A DNA stretch of 64,000 bases from Myxococcales bacterium (GCA_016794465.1 JAEUKA010000077.1:26153-90152), one strand, 5' to 3'. Counted from the stretch's first letter, positions 29,333 through 38,403 are shown. The notes: a model not told the origin generated them from the letters alone. A program made the numbers and translations.

Positions 29333-30877
29333 ATGGATCGACTGCACGGCGGAAACCCACTCGCGGAGGGGCTGGTCGGAGACAGGCAGCCCGAGCCCTG
29401 TGCGATGGTGATCTTTGGCGCATCGGGGGACCTGACGCGGCGCAAGCTGGTTCCGGCGCTGTACTCGCTGGCCCGTGAGCGACTGCTGCCCTCTGGCTTT
29501 GCGATTGTCGGGATGGCGCGGCGGCCCCTGCCATTTGCGGACGACATGCGAGCGGCTGTGGGACAGTTTGCGCGGCGCCGACCCGTCGATGAGTCGCTGT
29601 GGGACAGCTTCGGCGGGGCGATCAGCTACGTCAGCGGCGACTTCGACGATCCAGCGGCCTACGAGCGGCTGCGGTCGCACCTGGGGGAGATCGACCTTTC
29701 GCGTGGCACCCGTGGCAATCGCATCTTCTATATCTCGACGCCGCCGGAGTCTTTCGAGACGATCTTGCGCCATCTCGGGCGAGCGCAGCTGATCTCACCG
29801 GGCGAGCGGCCGTTTACGCGAGTGATCATTGAAAAGCCGTTTGGCCGCGACCTCGCCTCGGCGGAGCACCTAAATCGCGTCTGCTTGGAGGTCCTGCGCG
29901 AGGACCAGATCTACCGAATCGACCACTACCTGGGCAAAGAGACGGTGCAGAACATCCTCATGTTCCGCTTTGCCAACAGCATCTTTGAGCCGCTGTGGAA
30001 CGGGAAGTACGTCGACCACGTGCAGCTCACGGTGGCCGAGGCGATTGGCATCGAGGGTCGCGGCAACTACTACGACCAGGCCGGCACGCTGCGCGACATG
30101 GTGCAAAACCACATGTTCCAGTTCATGACGCTGATGGCGATGGAGCCGCCGGTGGCGTTTGAAGCCTCTTCTGTACATGACGAGAAGGTCAAAGTGCTGC
30201 GGGCGCTGCGCGAGCTGCCGCTGTCAGAGGTCGAGCGCTTTGCGGTGCGCGGTCAGTACTCGGCGGGCTTTCATCAAGGCCAGCCGGCAGAGGGCTATCT
30301 TAGCGAGAGCGGGGTGTCGCCCTCTTCACGGACCGAGACGTACGTGGCGCTGAAGCTGTTTATCGACAACTTTCGCTGGGGCGGGGTGCCGTTTTACGTC
30401 CGGGCCGGCAAGCGGATGGCGCGGCGGGTCAGCGAGATTGCGATCACCTTCAAGCAGCTGCCGCACGCGCTGTTTTCGGGGCCGCAGGGCAAGCTGTCGC
30501 ATGAGCCGAACGTCTTGACGCTGCGCATCCAGCCGGACGAAGGCATTACGCTCAAGTTTCTGTCGAAAGTGCCGGGGCCGACGATTGAGCCGCGTCCGGT
30601 GACGATGGACTTTCGCTATGGCACAAGCTTTGGCACCGAGCCTCCTGAAGCCTATGAGCGGCTGCTGCTTGACTGCATGCTCGGCGACAGCACCTTGTTT
30701 GCGCGCGGCGATGAGGTGATGGCGTCGTGGCGGTACTGTGATCGCATCCTCCGTGGCTGGGCCGAGCGCGATGCGATCAGCCACTCGCCACTGCCATCGT
30801 ACGAGCCGGGAACCTGGGGCCCCGAGGTGGCGGCGAGCCTGCTGGCCCGTGACGGTCGGGTGTGGCGACGACCATGA
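29333..30877 (+). CDS. zwf: glucose-6-phosphate 1-dehydrogenase
   Basis: Zwf oxidises glucose 6-phosphate to 6-phosphogluconolactone with NADP or NAD, the first step of the oxidative pentose phosphate pathway. The 514 residues show the nucleotide fold start VIFGASGDLTRRKL, the catalytic RIDHYLGKE motif near residue 200 and the substrate segment NYYDQAGTLRDMVQNH near 243. ATG 29333 is used; a GTG two codons earlier is possible. The stop overlaps opcA in ATGA, and pgl follows, so the three genes form one operon for the pathway's first two reactions. Confidence 0.97.
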   Translation: MDRLHGGNPLAEGLVGDRQPEPCAMVIFGASGDLTRRKLVPALYSLARERLLPSGFAIVGMARRPLPFADDMRAAVGQFARRRPVDESLWDSFGGAISYVSGDFDDPAAYERLRSHLGEIDLSRGTRGNRIFYISTPPESFETILRHLGRAQLISPGERPFTRVIIEKPFGRDLASAEHLNRVCLEVLREDQIYRIDHYLGKETVQNILMFRFANSIFEPLWNGKYVDHVQLTVAEAIGIEGRGNYYDQAGTLRDMVQNHMFQFMTLMAMEPPVAFEASSVHDEKVKVLRALRELPLSEVERFAVRGQYSAGFHQGQPAEGYLSESGVSPSSRTETYVALKLFIDNFRWGGVPFYVRAGKRMARRVSEIAITFKQLPHALFSGPQGKLSHEPNVLTLRIQPDEGITLKFLSKVPGPTIEPRPVTMDFRYGTSFGTEPPEAYERLLLDCMLGDSTLFARGDEVMASWRYCDRILRGWAERDAISHSPLPSYEPGTWGPEVAASLLARDGRVWRRP

Positions 30878-32118
30878 GTGGCCCAGGCGATTATCGGCGG
30901 AGTGAGCGCCGGGAAGGCTGGGCGGTGCCGCTCGATGCAGTGGCGGCGTTTACCCAAGGCGCATCCGTCAGCGTGGCCCCCGAGCGCATCGAGCAAGAGC
31001 TTTTGTCCCTGTGGCGACGGGCCAGTGAGCGCGCGCAGGCTGCCGGTGCTGGCTTTGCGGTGACGCGGGCCTGCCAGTGGAACCTGATTGTCCACACCCA
31101 CGGGGAAGGCGAGCTGCTGCTGTGTAAGCAGGTCCTCGATACGGTGTCCGAGAGCGTCCCGAGCCGCCTGCTGGTGCTGCACGAGAGCGAAGATCCCGGC
31201 GACGCGAGCATCATCGGTGACGACGGCGTACCCCTGCATGCCTCGGTCGAAGCGAACTTCCGAGAGAGCCAGAGCGGTCGTCGTGAGATTGTGTCCGAAG
31301 AGATCACGATTGAGACGCCGCAGCTGCACAGTCGGCGGCTGCCCAGCCTCGTGCGGTCGCTCTTGCTGCCCGATGTGCCGACGGCGCTGCTGGTTCACAA
31401 CCCCGCGCTGGACGCGGACTGGCTGCGGCCGCTGTGTGCCGATGCGGATCGCTTTTTGTTCGACAGTGGACGCTTGCGCTCGTGGCAAGAGCTGGCGGCG
31501 GTGGCGCAGGTGCTCGACGAGCTGTATCCGATCGGCAAAAAGCAGGTCGAGCTGATGGATCTCGGCTGGCTGCGGCTGTGGCCGTGGCGGCTGCTGATTG
31601 CGTCGCTGTACGACACGCCGGAGTCGCGCAAGGGGCTGACCACGCTCCGCGAGCTACAGGTCGGTTACGCAGAAGGTGGTGAGGCGGCGGCGCTGCTGCT
31701 GGCCGGCTGGCTGCTCGGGAGGCTGCGCCTTTCCCCCACTGCGACACTGCAAGAAGACGGCACGATCGGGCTGGTCCCGGGATCGGGCAGTCCGGTGCAG
31801 CGTCCGGTGCAGCTGCGGCTGGTAAAGACCCCTCGCGAGGCAGCGGCTCCAGGCATTGTGCAGGTGACGCTTCATCAGCAGGACAGCTGTCTGTCAGCCA
31901 AGACCAGCGTGGATGGCAGCGGCATCGAAGTATGTAGTCCGTTTCAGCCGCCTCGGACCCAGCCGATGCGAGGTCGCCCGGATGCCGAGCTGCTGGTCGC
32001 CGCATTAGGTGTTGGCGGGCGCGATCCGTTGATGTATGAAGCGCTGCGGCTCGGCGCGGCCTTGCTGTTGGGCGACGTGATGCTGCAAGCGCAAGAACAG
32101 TCTGAGGTGCGATGGTGA
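30874..32118 (+). CDS. opcA: OpcA-like glucose-6-phosphate dehydrogenase assembly protein
   Basis: OpcA binds and activates Zwf in cyanobacteria and actinobacteria. The 414 residues have the family's N-terminal part with an ACQWNLIVHTHG strand near residue 65, then SRLLVLHES and the longer C-terminal domain rich in aromatic residues (DLGWLRLWPWRLLIASLYD near residue 230). It starts within the zwf stop (ATGA) and overlaps pgl, and this position between zwf and pgl is the classic one. A GTG four codons earlier (30862) is an alternative start. The family call is by motif and position only. Confidence 0.85.
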   Translation: MSGPGDYRRSERREGWAVPLDAVAAFTQGASVSVAPERIEQELLSLWRRASERAQAAGAGFAVTRACQWNLIVHTHGEGELLLCKQVLDTVSESVPSRLLVLHESEDPGDASIIGDDGVPLHASVEANFRESQSGRREIVSEEITIETPQLHSRRLPSLVRSLLLPDVPTALLVHNPALDADWLRPLCADADRFLFDSGRLRSWQELAAVAQVLDELYPIGKKQVELMDLGWLRLWPWRLLIASLYDTPESRKGLTTLRELQVGYAEGGEAAALLLAGWLLGRLRLSPTATLQEDGTIGLVPGSGSPVQRPVQLRLVKTPREAAAPGIVQVTLHQQDSCLSAKTSVDGSGIEVCSPFQPPRTQPMRGRPDAELLVAALGVGGRDPLMYEALRLGAALLLGDVMLQAQEQSEVRW

Positions 32119-32942
32119 GTGGACGAGCGCCCGAGATATGGATCGGAGAAGACGGCGAGGCGCTGGCCCGGGAAGGGGTAAAGCGGCTGGTTGACTCCGC
32201 TCGGCGTGCCATCGCCGCCCGGGGTCGCTTCGTGGTTGCACTGGCAGGAGGCAACACCCCACGGCGCCTGTATCAGCTGCTCTCCCACATCGACAGCATT
32301 GACTGGACCCGCGTCCACGTCTGCTTTTCCGATGAGCGAATGGTGGCGCTCGACAGTCCGGACAGCAACTACCGGATGGCGCGCGAGACGCTGCTATCGC
32401 TGGTGCCGGTGCCGCCGTCGCAGGTGCATCCGGTACCGACCGATCTGTCGGTGGACGAAGCAGCGCTGCGCTACGACCAAGTGCTGCGGCAGGTGCTGCC
32501 CCAGACCGAGCCTCGGCTCGACTTGGCACTGCTGGGCATGGGCTCAGACGGTCACACCGCGTCGATCTTTCCGGGCTCGCGGCTGCTGGCCGGCGTCGAT
32601 GACGACTTTCTACTCGATGATCCCGAGACAGGACCGCTGCGCAGTGACGTGCCGACGCCCTCGCTCGATAGCTTTGGCAGTGAGCGGCTCTGTGCGCCGG
32701 TCTACGATGCGCCCAAGCCGCCGCTGCAGCGGGTGACGATGACGCCGTACGTGCTCAACTTGGCGCGGCAGGTGATTGTGCTGGTGGCGGGCGATGACAA
32801 AGTGGCGGCGGTGTCGGCAGCACTCGAGAGCGATGCGCGGGTGGCGGAGATTCCGATTCGCGCGATTGCACCGGTGACCGGAGAGCTGGTGTGGCTGCTC
32901 GATCGCAAAGCGGGGCGTGCGCTCGGCAGTCCGATGCGCTAA
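32112..32942 (+). CDS. pgl: 6-phosphogluconolactonase
   Basis: Pgl hydrolyses 6-phosphogluconolactone made by Zwf to 6-phosphogluconate. The 276 residues show the signatures VVALAGGNTPRRLYQLL near residue 40, FSDERMV near 73 and LLGMGSDGHTASIFPGS near 140, the last carrying the catalytic Asp/His pair. About 50 extra residues appear around 165-205 (rich in Asp and Pro) compared with usual bacterial Pgl. The ATG at 32112 overlaps the opcA stop by 7 nt, so translation is coupled. Confidence 0.94.
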   Translation: MVSGRAPEIWIGEDGEALAREGVKRLVDSARRAIAARGRFVVALAGGNTPRRLYQLLSHIDSIDWTRVHVCFSDERMVALDSPDSNYRMARETLLSLVPVPPSQVHPVPTDLSVDEAALRYDQVLRQVLPQTEPRLDLALLGMGSDGHTASIFPGSRLLAGVDDDFLLDDPETGPLRSDVPTPSLDSFGSERLCAPVYDAPKPPLQRVTMTPYVLNLARQVIVLVAGDDKVAAVSAALESDARVAEIPIRAIAPVTGELVWLLDRKAGRALGSPMR

Positions 32943-32956
32943 GACGGGGCTCACCC

Positions 32957-33613
32957 ATGACTGGTGGTTGGTGGAGCTCGCTCATGACCCCGTTGCGCTG
33001 TTTTGTTTTGTCGGTGCTGGTGCTGTCGGCTTGTCGCGACAAGCTGCCTTCGCCCAAGCCGCCGCTGTTTTCGGACGCCTTCGACCGGGCCGAGCTTGGG
33101 CCAAGCTGGAAGTCGACCGCGCCGCCGGGCACCTATCGCATCGATTCGGGCGAGCTGGTGGTGTCGGGCGCCAAGAACCATCCGCTGTGGCTGACCACGC
33201 CGCTGCCCCGGGACGCAGTGATCGAGCTCGATGTCTACAGCAAGAGTCCCGATGGTGACATCAAGGTCGAAGCGTTCGGCGATGGCCAGAGCTTTGCCAA
33301 GACCGTGTCGTATACCTCGACGGCGTACGTGTTCATTCAGGGCGGCTGGCGCAACCGACTGGGCGCGCTGTGTCGGATGGACGAGCACGCCGACGATCGC
33401 AAGACGCGCGCTGACCTGACGGTGGTGCCGGGACAGCGCTATCACTGGCTGATCGCTCGCAAGGACGGGCTGGTTCGCTGGTACGTCGATGGCAAGCTGG
33501 CGCTCGAGATGGACGATCTGGCGCCGCTGGAAGGTCCGCAGCACAGCTACTTTGCCTTCAACAACTGGGAAGCCGAGGTTCACTTTGACAACCTCGTCGT
33601 CCGGCCCTACTGA
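32957..33613 (+). CDS. lipoprotein with LamG-like/DUF1961-like sandwich domain
   Basis: A signal ends in LVLSAC, so the protein is lipidated. The 192-residue mature part is a beta-sandwich by pattern: FSDAFDRAELGPSWKSTAP near residue 38, YRIDSGELVVSGAKNHPLWL and, at the end, SYFAFNNWEAEVHFDNLVVR. These edge strands are typical of LamG-like or family 16-type jelly rolls that bind sugars, but no catalytic motif is visible. It lies 14 nt after pgl on the same strand. An internal ATG at 32984 with its own GGAG site is an equally good start. Confidence 0.75.
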   Translation: MTGGWWSSLMTPLRCFVLSVLVLSACRDKLPSPKPPLFSDAFDRAELGPSWKSTAPPGTYRIDSGELVVSGAKNHPLWLTTPLPRDAVIELDVYSKSPDGDIKVEAFGDGQSFAKTVSYTSTAYVFIQGGWRNRLGALCRMDEHADDRKTRADLTVVPGQRYHWLIARKDGLVRWYVDGKLALEMDDLAPLEGPQHSYFAFNNWEAEVHFDNLVVRPY

Positions 33614-33631
33614 CAGCCGCTGCTGCTGGCG

Positions 33632-34429
33632 TTACGACAGGCTGATCAGCGTCGGGCGACTGCTGCGCGAGGTCAGGCACAGGGCCTTGCCGGGTGGAAC
33701 GGCCAGAAGATCGCCTGCAAGTGGTGGGCTGCCGACCTCTGCCACCGCTACCGTTAGCTGCTGGCTTGCGGCGGGACCTGGGCCTTCGCTCAGGCTGTGA
33801 TGACGGAGGCTGCACACCCCTCGGCGGGCGATGACCAGCAGCTCCCCATGGCTCAGCGCCACGACCACGCCCGGTCCCTGCTCATCGGGCACCGCCTGGC
33901 GCAGCGCTTTGGCGAGCACTGCCGCCGCTGTCTCCGCCGTCAGCTCTGCTGCCGTCAGATACGCCGGGTCCGCATCGTGAAGGTGCCCGAGTAGCTGGTG
34001 AAAGAACAGCTCGGCTTCGCTGCGACCGCGCAGGTTTTCGCGCAGCGGCACAGGCAGCTCGGCGGTGTGCTGCGCCCGCGACGGATTTGGCCCGAGCTGA
34101 CCCGTCACCGCACACAGGAACTGGCGGTAGCGAAACACACCTTGGCTGAGCGGCGGCTCTCCCACCACTGCGAGCAGCTGATCGGTGCGCAGGCCGGCCA
34201 AGGTGCGGTAGCTGGCTAGCTCGTCGTGACTGCCTCGCTGGAGCAGCGGCTCGCCACCGATGAAAAAGCCCTGATCCAGCTGCACCGTCTTGCCGACGCT
34301 AGGTGGCGCATCTTCACTGGCTGCGGGGACATCGACCAGCGCGGCTGCGGGAACCACGCCGGGGATGCGCGAAAGAACCCCGCGCACTCGCACGGGCTCA
34401 CTGCTGACTAGGAGGATGAGTCTCGACAT
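33632..34429 (-). CDS. degenerate class II glutamine amidotransferase-like protein
   Basis: The 265 residues follow the layout of the class II glutaminase (EgtC/YafJ-type) fold: an N-terminal strand MSRLILLVSS, DQGFFIGGEP near residue 52, FRYRQFLCAVTGQL near 99 (the position of FRYGRWLFAHNG) and RSEAELFFHQLLGHL near 136 (the position of TDSEALFALLLSRL). The usual nucleophile Cys2 is Ser2, the arginine of the HVRxAT motif is lost (VVGEPP), and Asn of HNG is Thr. It is therefore either inactive or an unusual Ser-dependent Ntn hydrolase. It is divergent from the iron permease. The family call is my inference from the motif order. Confidence 0.6.
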   Translation of the reverse strand: MSRLILLVSSEPVRVRGVLSRIPGVVPAAALVDVPAASEDAPPSVGKTVQLDQGFFIGGEPLLQRGSHDELASYRTLAGLRTDQLLAVVGEPPLSQGVFRYRQFLCAVTGQLGPNPSRAQHTAELPVPLRENLRGRSEAELFFHQLLGHLHDADPAYLTAAELTAETAAAVLAKALRQAVPDEQGPGVVVALSHGELLVIARRGVCSLRHHSLSEGPGPAASQQLTVAVAEVGSPPLAGDLLAVPPGKALCLTSRSSRPTLISLS

Positions 34430-34513
34430 GATCTTCTGATCTTAACGTTCCACGATAAGGCGGAAGCCGCACAGCCGACAAGCCCGCTCTAGGTGACGAG
34501 CGCCAGCAGTCGC

Positions 34514-34543
34514 TTGACAGCTGTGTTGCGGGGGGATCATGAT
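34514..34543 (+). promoter_or_regulatory. sigma70-type promoter for the iron permease gene
   Basis: A perfect -35 TTGACA (34514-34519) is followed after 18 nt by CATGAT (34538-34543), four of six matches to TATAAT. Transcription would start near 34550, only about two bases before the ATG, so the mRNA may be leaderless. Confidence 0.5.
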
Positions 34544-34551
34544 TTGAGTGG

Positions 34552-36552
34552 ATGTTGAAAACGATTTTCAATATTGGACTGTTCACGCTGTTGGGCTGGC
34601 TGTTTCCGATCGGGGCGCAGGCCTCGGATGGAGAGCTTCTGCGGCAGACTCAGCAGGTTGCGGCGCTGGTTGACTACATCGCAGCCGATTATCCGGCGGC
34701 AGTGAAGGACGGGCGGGTGCTCGATGACAGTGAGTACGCCGAGCAGCGCAACCTGATTGCCGAGGCCAGCAAGCTGCTGCCCCAGCTGGGCGGGTCGGCG
34801 GCGGATCAGCAGCGACTCCTCGCCACGCTGCAAGCGGTGCAAGCGGCTGTCGAAGCCAAAGCGCCCGGTCAGCAGGTCAGCGAGCACTGCCGCGCGGTAC
34901 GCCAGATCCTCAAGGAGTCGTATCAGCTAAAGATGGTGCCCGCGGCCAAGGTGTCGGCGACAGAGGCGCAGGCGGACTTTCAGAAGCTGTGTGCGTCCTG
35001 TCATGGCGCAAGCGGTCGGGCCGATACCGAGGTTGCGCGCAAGCTCCAGCCGCCCCCGGTGTCGTTCTTCGATGCCGAGAAGATGCCCAACGTCGCCCCG
35101 CAGCTGGCCTTCCATGCGCTGACCTTCGGGCTGTCGGGGACCGGGATGCCGAGCTTTGACTCGCTGCCGGCGCAGCAGCGCTGGAACCTGGCGTTCTATG
35201 TGGTGGGGCTGCGACACGGTGTGCCGGGGCAGGGCAAGCCATCAGCGCTGGCGAGTCATAAGGCGGTGCAGGCGCTGCAACTCGGCGATCTGGCCGAGCA
35301 GTCGGATCTCGAGCTGTGCGCCAAGCTGGTTGCGGGCGGACTCGATGCCGCGCGCTGTCCCGAGGCACTGGCTGTGCTGCGCACCCAGGCGCCGTTTGTG
35401 ACCAGTGTGGAAGGTCCGCTGCGCTTCGAGCGAGCGCGGGCACTGCTGGCCGAGCTGCGGGTCGCGGTCGAGCGCGGTGATCATCCGGCTGCCCAGCGAC
35501 TGGCAATCTCCGCCTACCTGGACGGGGTCGAGCCGAGTGAAGCCACCCTGCGGATCGAGCAGCCCGAGCTGCTGCGGCGCATCGAAGGCTCGTTTATGGG
35601 TCTGCGCCAGGCGGTCGATCCCCAGAGCGGGCAGGACGCGGCGACCGTGCAGCGCAAGATCAGCGAAGCGGCGGGTCTGCTCACCGAAGCCGAGCGGGGC
35701 AGTGGCGGAACGGTGGCGGCGTTTGTGGCCTCGCTGACGATTGCGCTGCGGGAAGGGCTGGAGGTGGCACTGCTGATTGCCGCGCTGCTCGCGTTCCTGC
35801 GCAAGAGTGGCCAGGGGCACCTGACCCGGCTGGTTCATCTTGGCTGGCTGCTGGCGGTGCCGGCGGGTCTGCTGACGTTTGTGGCGGTCGGTGCACTGGT
35901 GTCGGGGGCGCAGCGCGAGCTGGCCGAGGGCCTGATGACGCTGCTCGCGGCGGCGATCCTTGTCACCATGACGCACTGGATCATCGGGGCCAAGGAGGCA
36001 CGCCACTGGCTGGGCTTCCTGCGGCGACGGGTCGAAGGGGCCGGTGAGCAAGCGCCGATCGGTCAGAAGCTGGCGCTCGTCGGTCTGTCGTTCTTCGCGG
36101 TCTATCGGGAAGCGGTCGAGGTGGTGCTGTTCTATCGAACCCTGCTGGTCAGCGCCGGTCCACACGGTCGCAGCGATGTGATCTGGGGCGCGGTGCTCGG
36201 GGTCGTGGTGATGATCGCGGTGGTGCTGGTCGTGGGACGGATTGGCCGCAAGCTCAACCCGCGACCGGTGATGCTGGTGAGCAGTGCGCTTTTGGCCCTG
36301 CTGGCGCTGGTGATGACCGGCAACGGCGTGCATGCCTTGCAAGAAGGCGGCTACCTGGGCGCGACGGCGGTGCGGCTGCTCGGCAAGGAGTGGTCGGGCG
36401 TGCCGATGCTGGGGCTGCATCCCAGCTGGCAGGTGGTGCTGGCGCAGTGCGTGGTGGTGCTGCTGCTGGTCGTGCCGTCTCTTCTCGAGCGGTCGCGGCG
36501 GCGGCGCGCGAGTCCGACCGTGCTGCCCGGCGAAAGCTCGCAAGCTGCGTAA
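34552..36552 (+). CDS. cytochrome c-FTR1 iron permease fusion
   Basis: This 666-residue protein joins a periplasmic part to an FTR1/EfeU-type ferrous or ferric iron permease. A signal peptide (to about residue 24) is followed by a helical domain, then a cytochrome c site CASCH at 147-151, and a second helical domain. Seven membrane helices from about residue 385 carry the two iron motifs REGLE (near 400) and REAVE (near 518). The family is known in Gram-negatives, where the haem domain likely oxidises or reduces iron at the pore. The start is ATG 34552, with no visible ribosome site but at the predicted transcription start. Confidence 0.93.
   Translation: MLKTIFNIGLFTLLGWLFPIGAQASDGELLRQTQQVAALVDYIAADYPAAVKDGRVLDDSEYAEQRNLIAEASKLLPQLGGSAADQQRLLATLQAVQAAVEAKAPGQQVSEHCRAVRQILKESYQLKMVPAAKVSATEAQADFQKLCASCHGASGRADTEVARKLQPPPVSFFDAEKMPNVAPQLAFHALTFGLSGTGMPSFDSLPAQQRWNLAFYVVGLRHGVPGQGKPSALASHKAVQALQLGDLAEQSDLELCAKLVAGGLDAARCPEALAVLRTQAPFVTSVEGPLRFERARALLAELRVAVERGDHPAAQRLAISAYLDGVEPSEATLRIEQPELLRRIEGSFMGLRQAVDPQSGQDAATVQRKISEAAGLLTEAERGSGGTVAAFVASLTIALREGLEVALLIAALLAFLRKSGQGHLTRLVHLGWLLAVPAGLLTFVAVGALVSGAQRELAEGLMTLLAAAILVTMTHWIIGAKEARHWLGFLRRRVEGAGEQAPIGQKLALVGLSFFAVYREAVEVVLFYRTLLVSAGPHGRSDVIWGAVLGVVVMIAVVLVVGRIGRKLNPRPVMLVSSALLALLALVMTGNGVHALQEGGYLGATAVRLLGKEWSGVPMLGLHPSWQVVLAQCVVVLLLVVPSLLERSRRRRASPTVLPGESSQAA
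34555..34571. promoter_or_regulatory. Fur-like palindromic operator overlapping the gene start
   Basis: TTGAAAACGATTTTCAA has perfect 7-bp arms around cga and matches the Fur 7-1-7 consensus (TGATAATnATTATCA) at 11 of 14 specified positions in its inner 15 bp. It sits directly downstream of the predicted promoter and inside the first codons of the iron permease, where a bound iron regulator would block transcription. Confidence 0.5.
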
Positions 36553-36568
36553 GCGGGGCCGACTTCGC

Positions 36569-38254
36569 TTAACCGGCGCCAGGGCCGATGCGAGAGATCA
36601 CGCGCACCGGCAGCTGCGGCGGCAGCTCGGAGAACGCCAGCACCGGCAGCGCCTGCGGAGTCGCCGCCAGCAGCAGCAGCACCTGACGCCGAATGTCGCG
36701 CTGACACAGCAGCACCGCCAGCGGCGCCCGCGACTTGGCCAGCAGCACGGCATCGATGATCTCTTGTCGCAGCTCTGGCTCTAGCCCGAGTCGACCCCCG
36801 CTGCGGACCCGTGTCTCCCGCAGCACGTCCTCGACCTCGCTCGAGAGCACCAGCGCCGGCAGTCCATCGCCCACTTCACCACCCGTCAAAAGCGGCAGGT
36901 GTCCCGAGACAAGGTGCCGGCCCAGCCCAGCGCGGACCTGCTCGACCAGCACCTCGGGATCGGCATCCAGCTCCGGCAGGGTCGCCAGCGTCTCCAGCAC
37001 CGCCGCAATCGGCAGGGGCCACACCCGCTCTGCCAGCAGCCGCCGCAGCACCAACAGCAGGCGTCCCAGCGGCAGTCGCTTTGGCACCACCTCCGACAGC
37101 AGCGCCGGTCGGGTCTGCGAGAGCTCTTGCAGCTCCGCGCGCAGGCCATCGAGGGTCAGCAGCTCCGGCGCCAGCTCTTTCAGCAGGGTCGTAAGTGCCT
37201 GCTCGGCTGTCTCGGCATCCCCCGGCGTCCGCTGTGCCAGCTGCGCGCCATGAAACAGCACCCGGAGCTGCGCGGTCAGCTGCGGCTCTACCACCACCTC
37301 ACACGGCGGAGGCAGAAGCCCAAGCTGCGCAAACAAGCGGCTCACCACCGCCGCCGCTTGGGTCGCCGACAGGGACAAGCTCGGGGCCACCAAGATGCAG
37401 AGCTGTGCCGGGGTGTGCTCGGGGTCTGTCCCCACCTCGGTCGTGGTACTGCGCAGCAGCAGCAGCACCGCCGCGACCGTCACCAGCATCACCGGCACCT
37501 GCGTACCCAGGCCCACCGCCACGACCAGCCCCGCCGCCCGCGTGAGAGCGTCCGCCAGCGGCAGCTCCTCCGCCCCCGACAGCTGCATCACCAGCCCGCC
37601 GAGCAGCCCCAGCCAGACCAGCACCGTCAACAGCACATCGCCGCGCAGCAGCCGCAGCACGCCATCGAGCGATCCGTACAGCTCCGCCTCTCGCCCCAGC
37701 GCCGCCCGCGCACTCGCCGCTTCCACCATCCCCAGCGAGCCCTGGCGCACATCGGCATCAATCGCCGCCTGTCGACCGGGCATCGCATCCAGCACGAAGC
37801 GCGCTGCGACCTCGGCGACCCGCTCGCCACCCCGGGCCAGCAGCACATACTCGGCCAGCAGCAGCGCACCCAGGATCAGCACCCCGACCCCGACCTCGGA
37901 CCCGGTCACAAGCGATGCGACCCCAGTCGTCACCACGCCCAGCCCACCACCGCCGAGTGCCAGCCGCCCCAGTGCCAGCGTCAGACCCAGCCGCCCGAGC
38001 AGCGACAGCAACAGCAGCGTAGGCAGCTGCGGCAGCTTCTGCGGCGTTCCTGCCCAGACCGCTCTTGCCAGCACCAGTCCCGACAGCAGCCAGCTCACCA
38101 TCACCAGGCCATCAAGGAGCAGCGCCGGCAGTGGCAGAAGCAGGACAGTCAGCAGCAGCCCCACCAGCACGAGCAGCCAGCCCCGCGACAGGCTCTGAGC
38201 CGGCCACAGCCACCGTCCCGTAAGTGCCAGCAATCGGGAGAGCTTCTGCTGCAT
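36569..38254 (-). CDS. stand-alone FHIPEP (FlhA/SctV family) protein
   Basis: The 561 residues match the export-gate family FlhA/SctV: about eight N-terminal helices with PTLLLLSLLGRLGLTLALGR near residue 78, and the FHIPEP-loop FVLDAMPGRQAAIDAD at 153-168 followed by LYGSLDGVLRLLRGD. The cytoplasmic part is about 290 residues and ends near 561, shorter than the usual 340-360, but it keeps an EVVPKRLPLGRLLLVLRRLL helix and a GLEPELRQEIIDAVL segment. No other flagellar or type III secretion gene is nearby. A TTGACA lies about 35 nt upstream. Confidence 0.85.
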   Translation of the reverse strand: MQQKLSRLLALTGRWLWPAQSLSRGWLLVLVGLLLTVLLLPLPALLLDGLVMVSWLLSGLVLARAVWAGTPQKLPQLPTLLLLSLLGRLGLTLALGRLALGGGGLGVVTTGVASLVTGSEVGVGVLILGALLLAEYVLLARGGERVAEVAARFVLDAMPGRQAAIDADVRQGSLGMVEAASARAALGREAELYGSLDGVLRLLRGDVLLTVLVWLGLLGGLVMQLSGAEELPLADALTRAAGLVVAVGLGTQVPVMLVTVAAVLLLLRSTTTEVGTDPEHTPAQLCILVAPSLSLSATQAAAVVSRLFAQLGLLPPPCEVVVEPQLTAQLRVLFHGAQLAQRTPGDAETAEQALTTLLKELAPELLTLDGLRAELQELSQTRPALLSEVVPKRLPLGRLLLVLRRLLAERVWPLPIAAVLETLATLPELDADPEVLVEQVRAGLGRHLVSGHLPLLTGGEVGDGLPALVLSSEVEDVLRETRVRSGGRLGLEPELRQEIIDAVLLAKSRAPLAVLLCQRDIRRQVLLLLAATPQALPVLAFSELPPQLPVRVISRIGPGAG

Positions 38255-38403
38255 TGTCGCTAGTTTGGAGCGGTCAAGCGGCGTGTGTCAACGAACCCCG
38301 CGCTCCCAATCTGCCCGCTCGCCACGTTCATCGCGTCCCTCGATGGCCTTCTCCCAACACATCAACTGCCATGTCCGCTCGCCAAACGGAACATGTCCCT
38401 GGG

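Noticed and set aside
36899..38263. A 454-codon plus-strand frame opposite the FHIPEP gene
   Set aside because: It consists of Gln/Arg/His repeats only. The FHIPEP signature on the other strand identifies the real gene.
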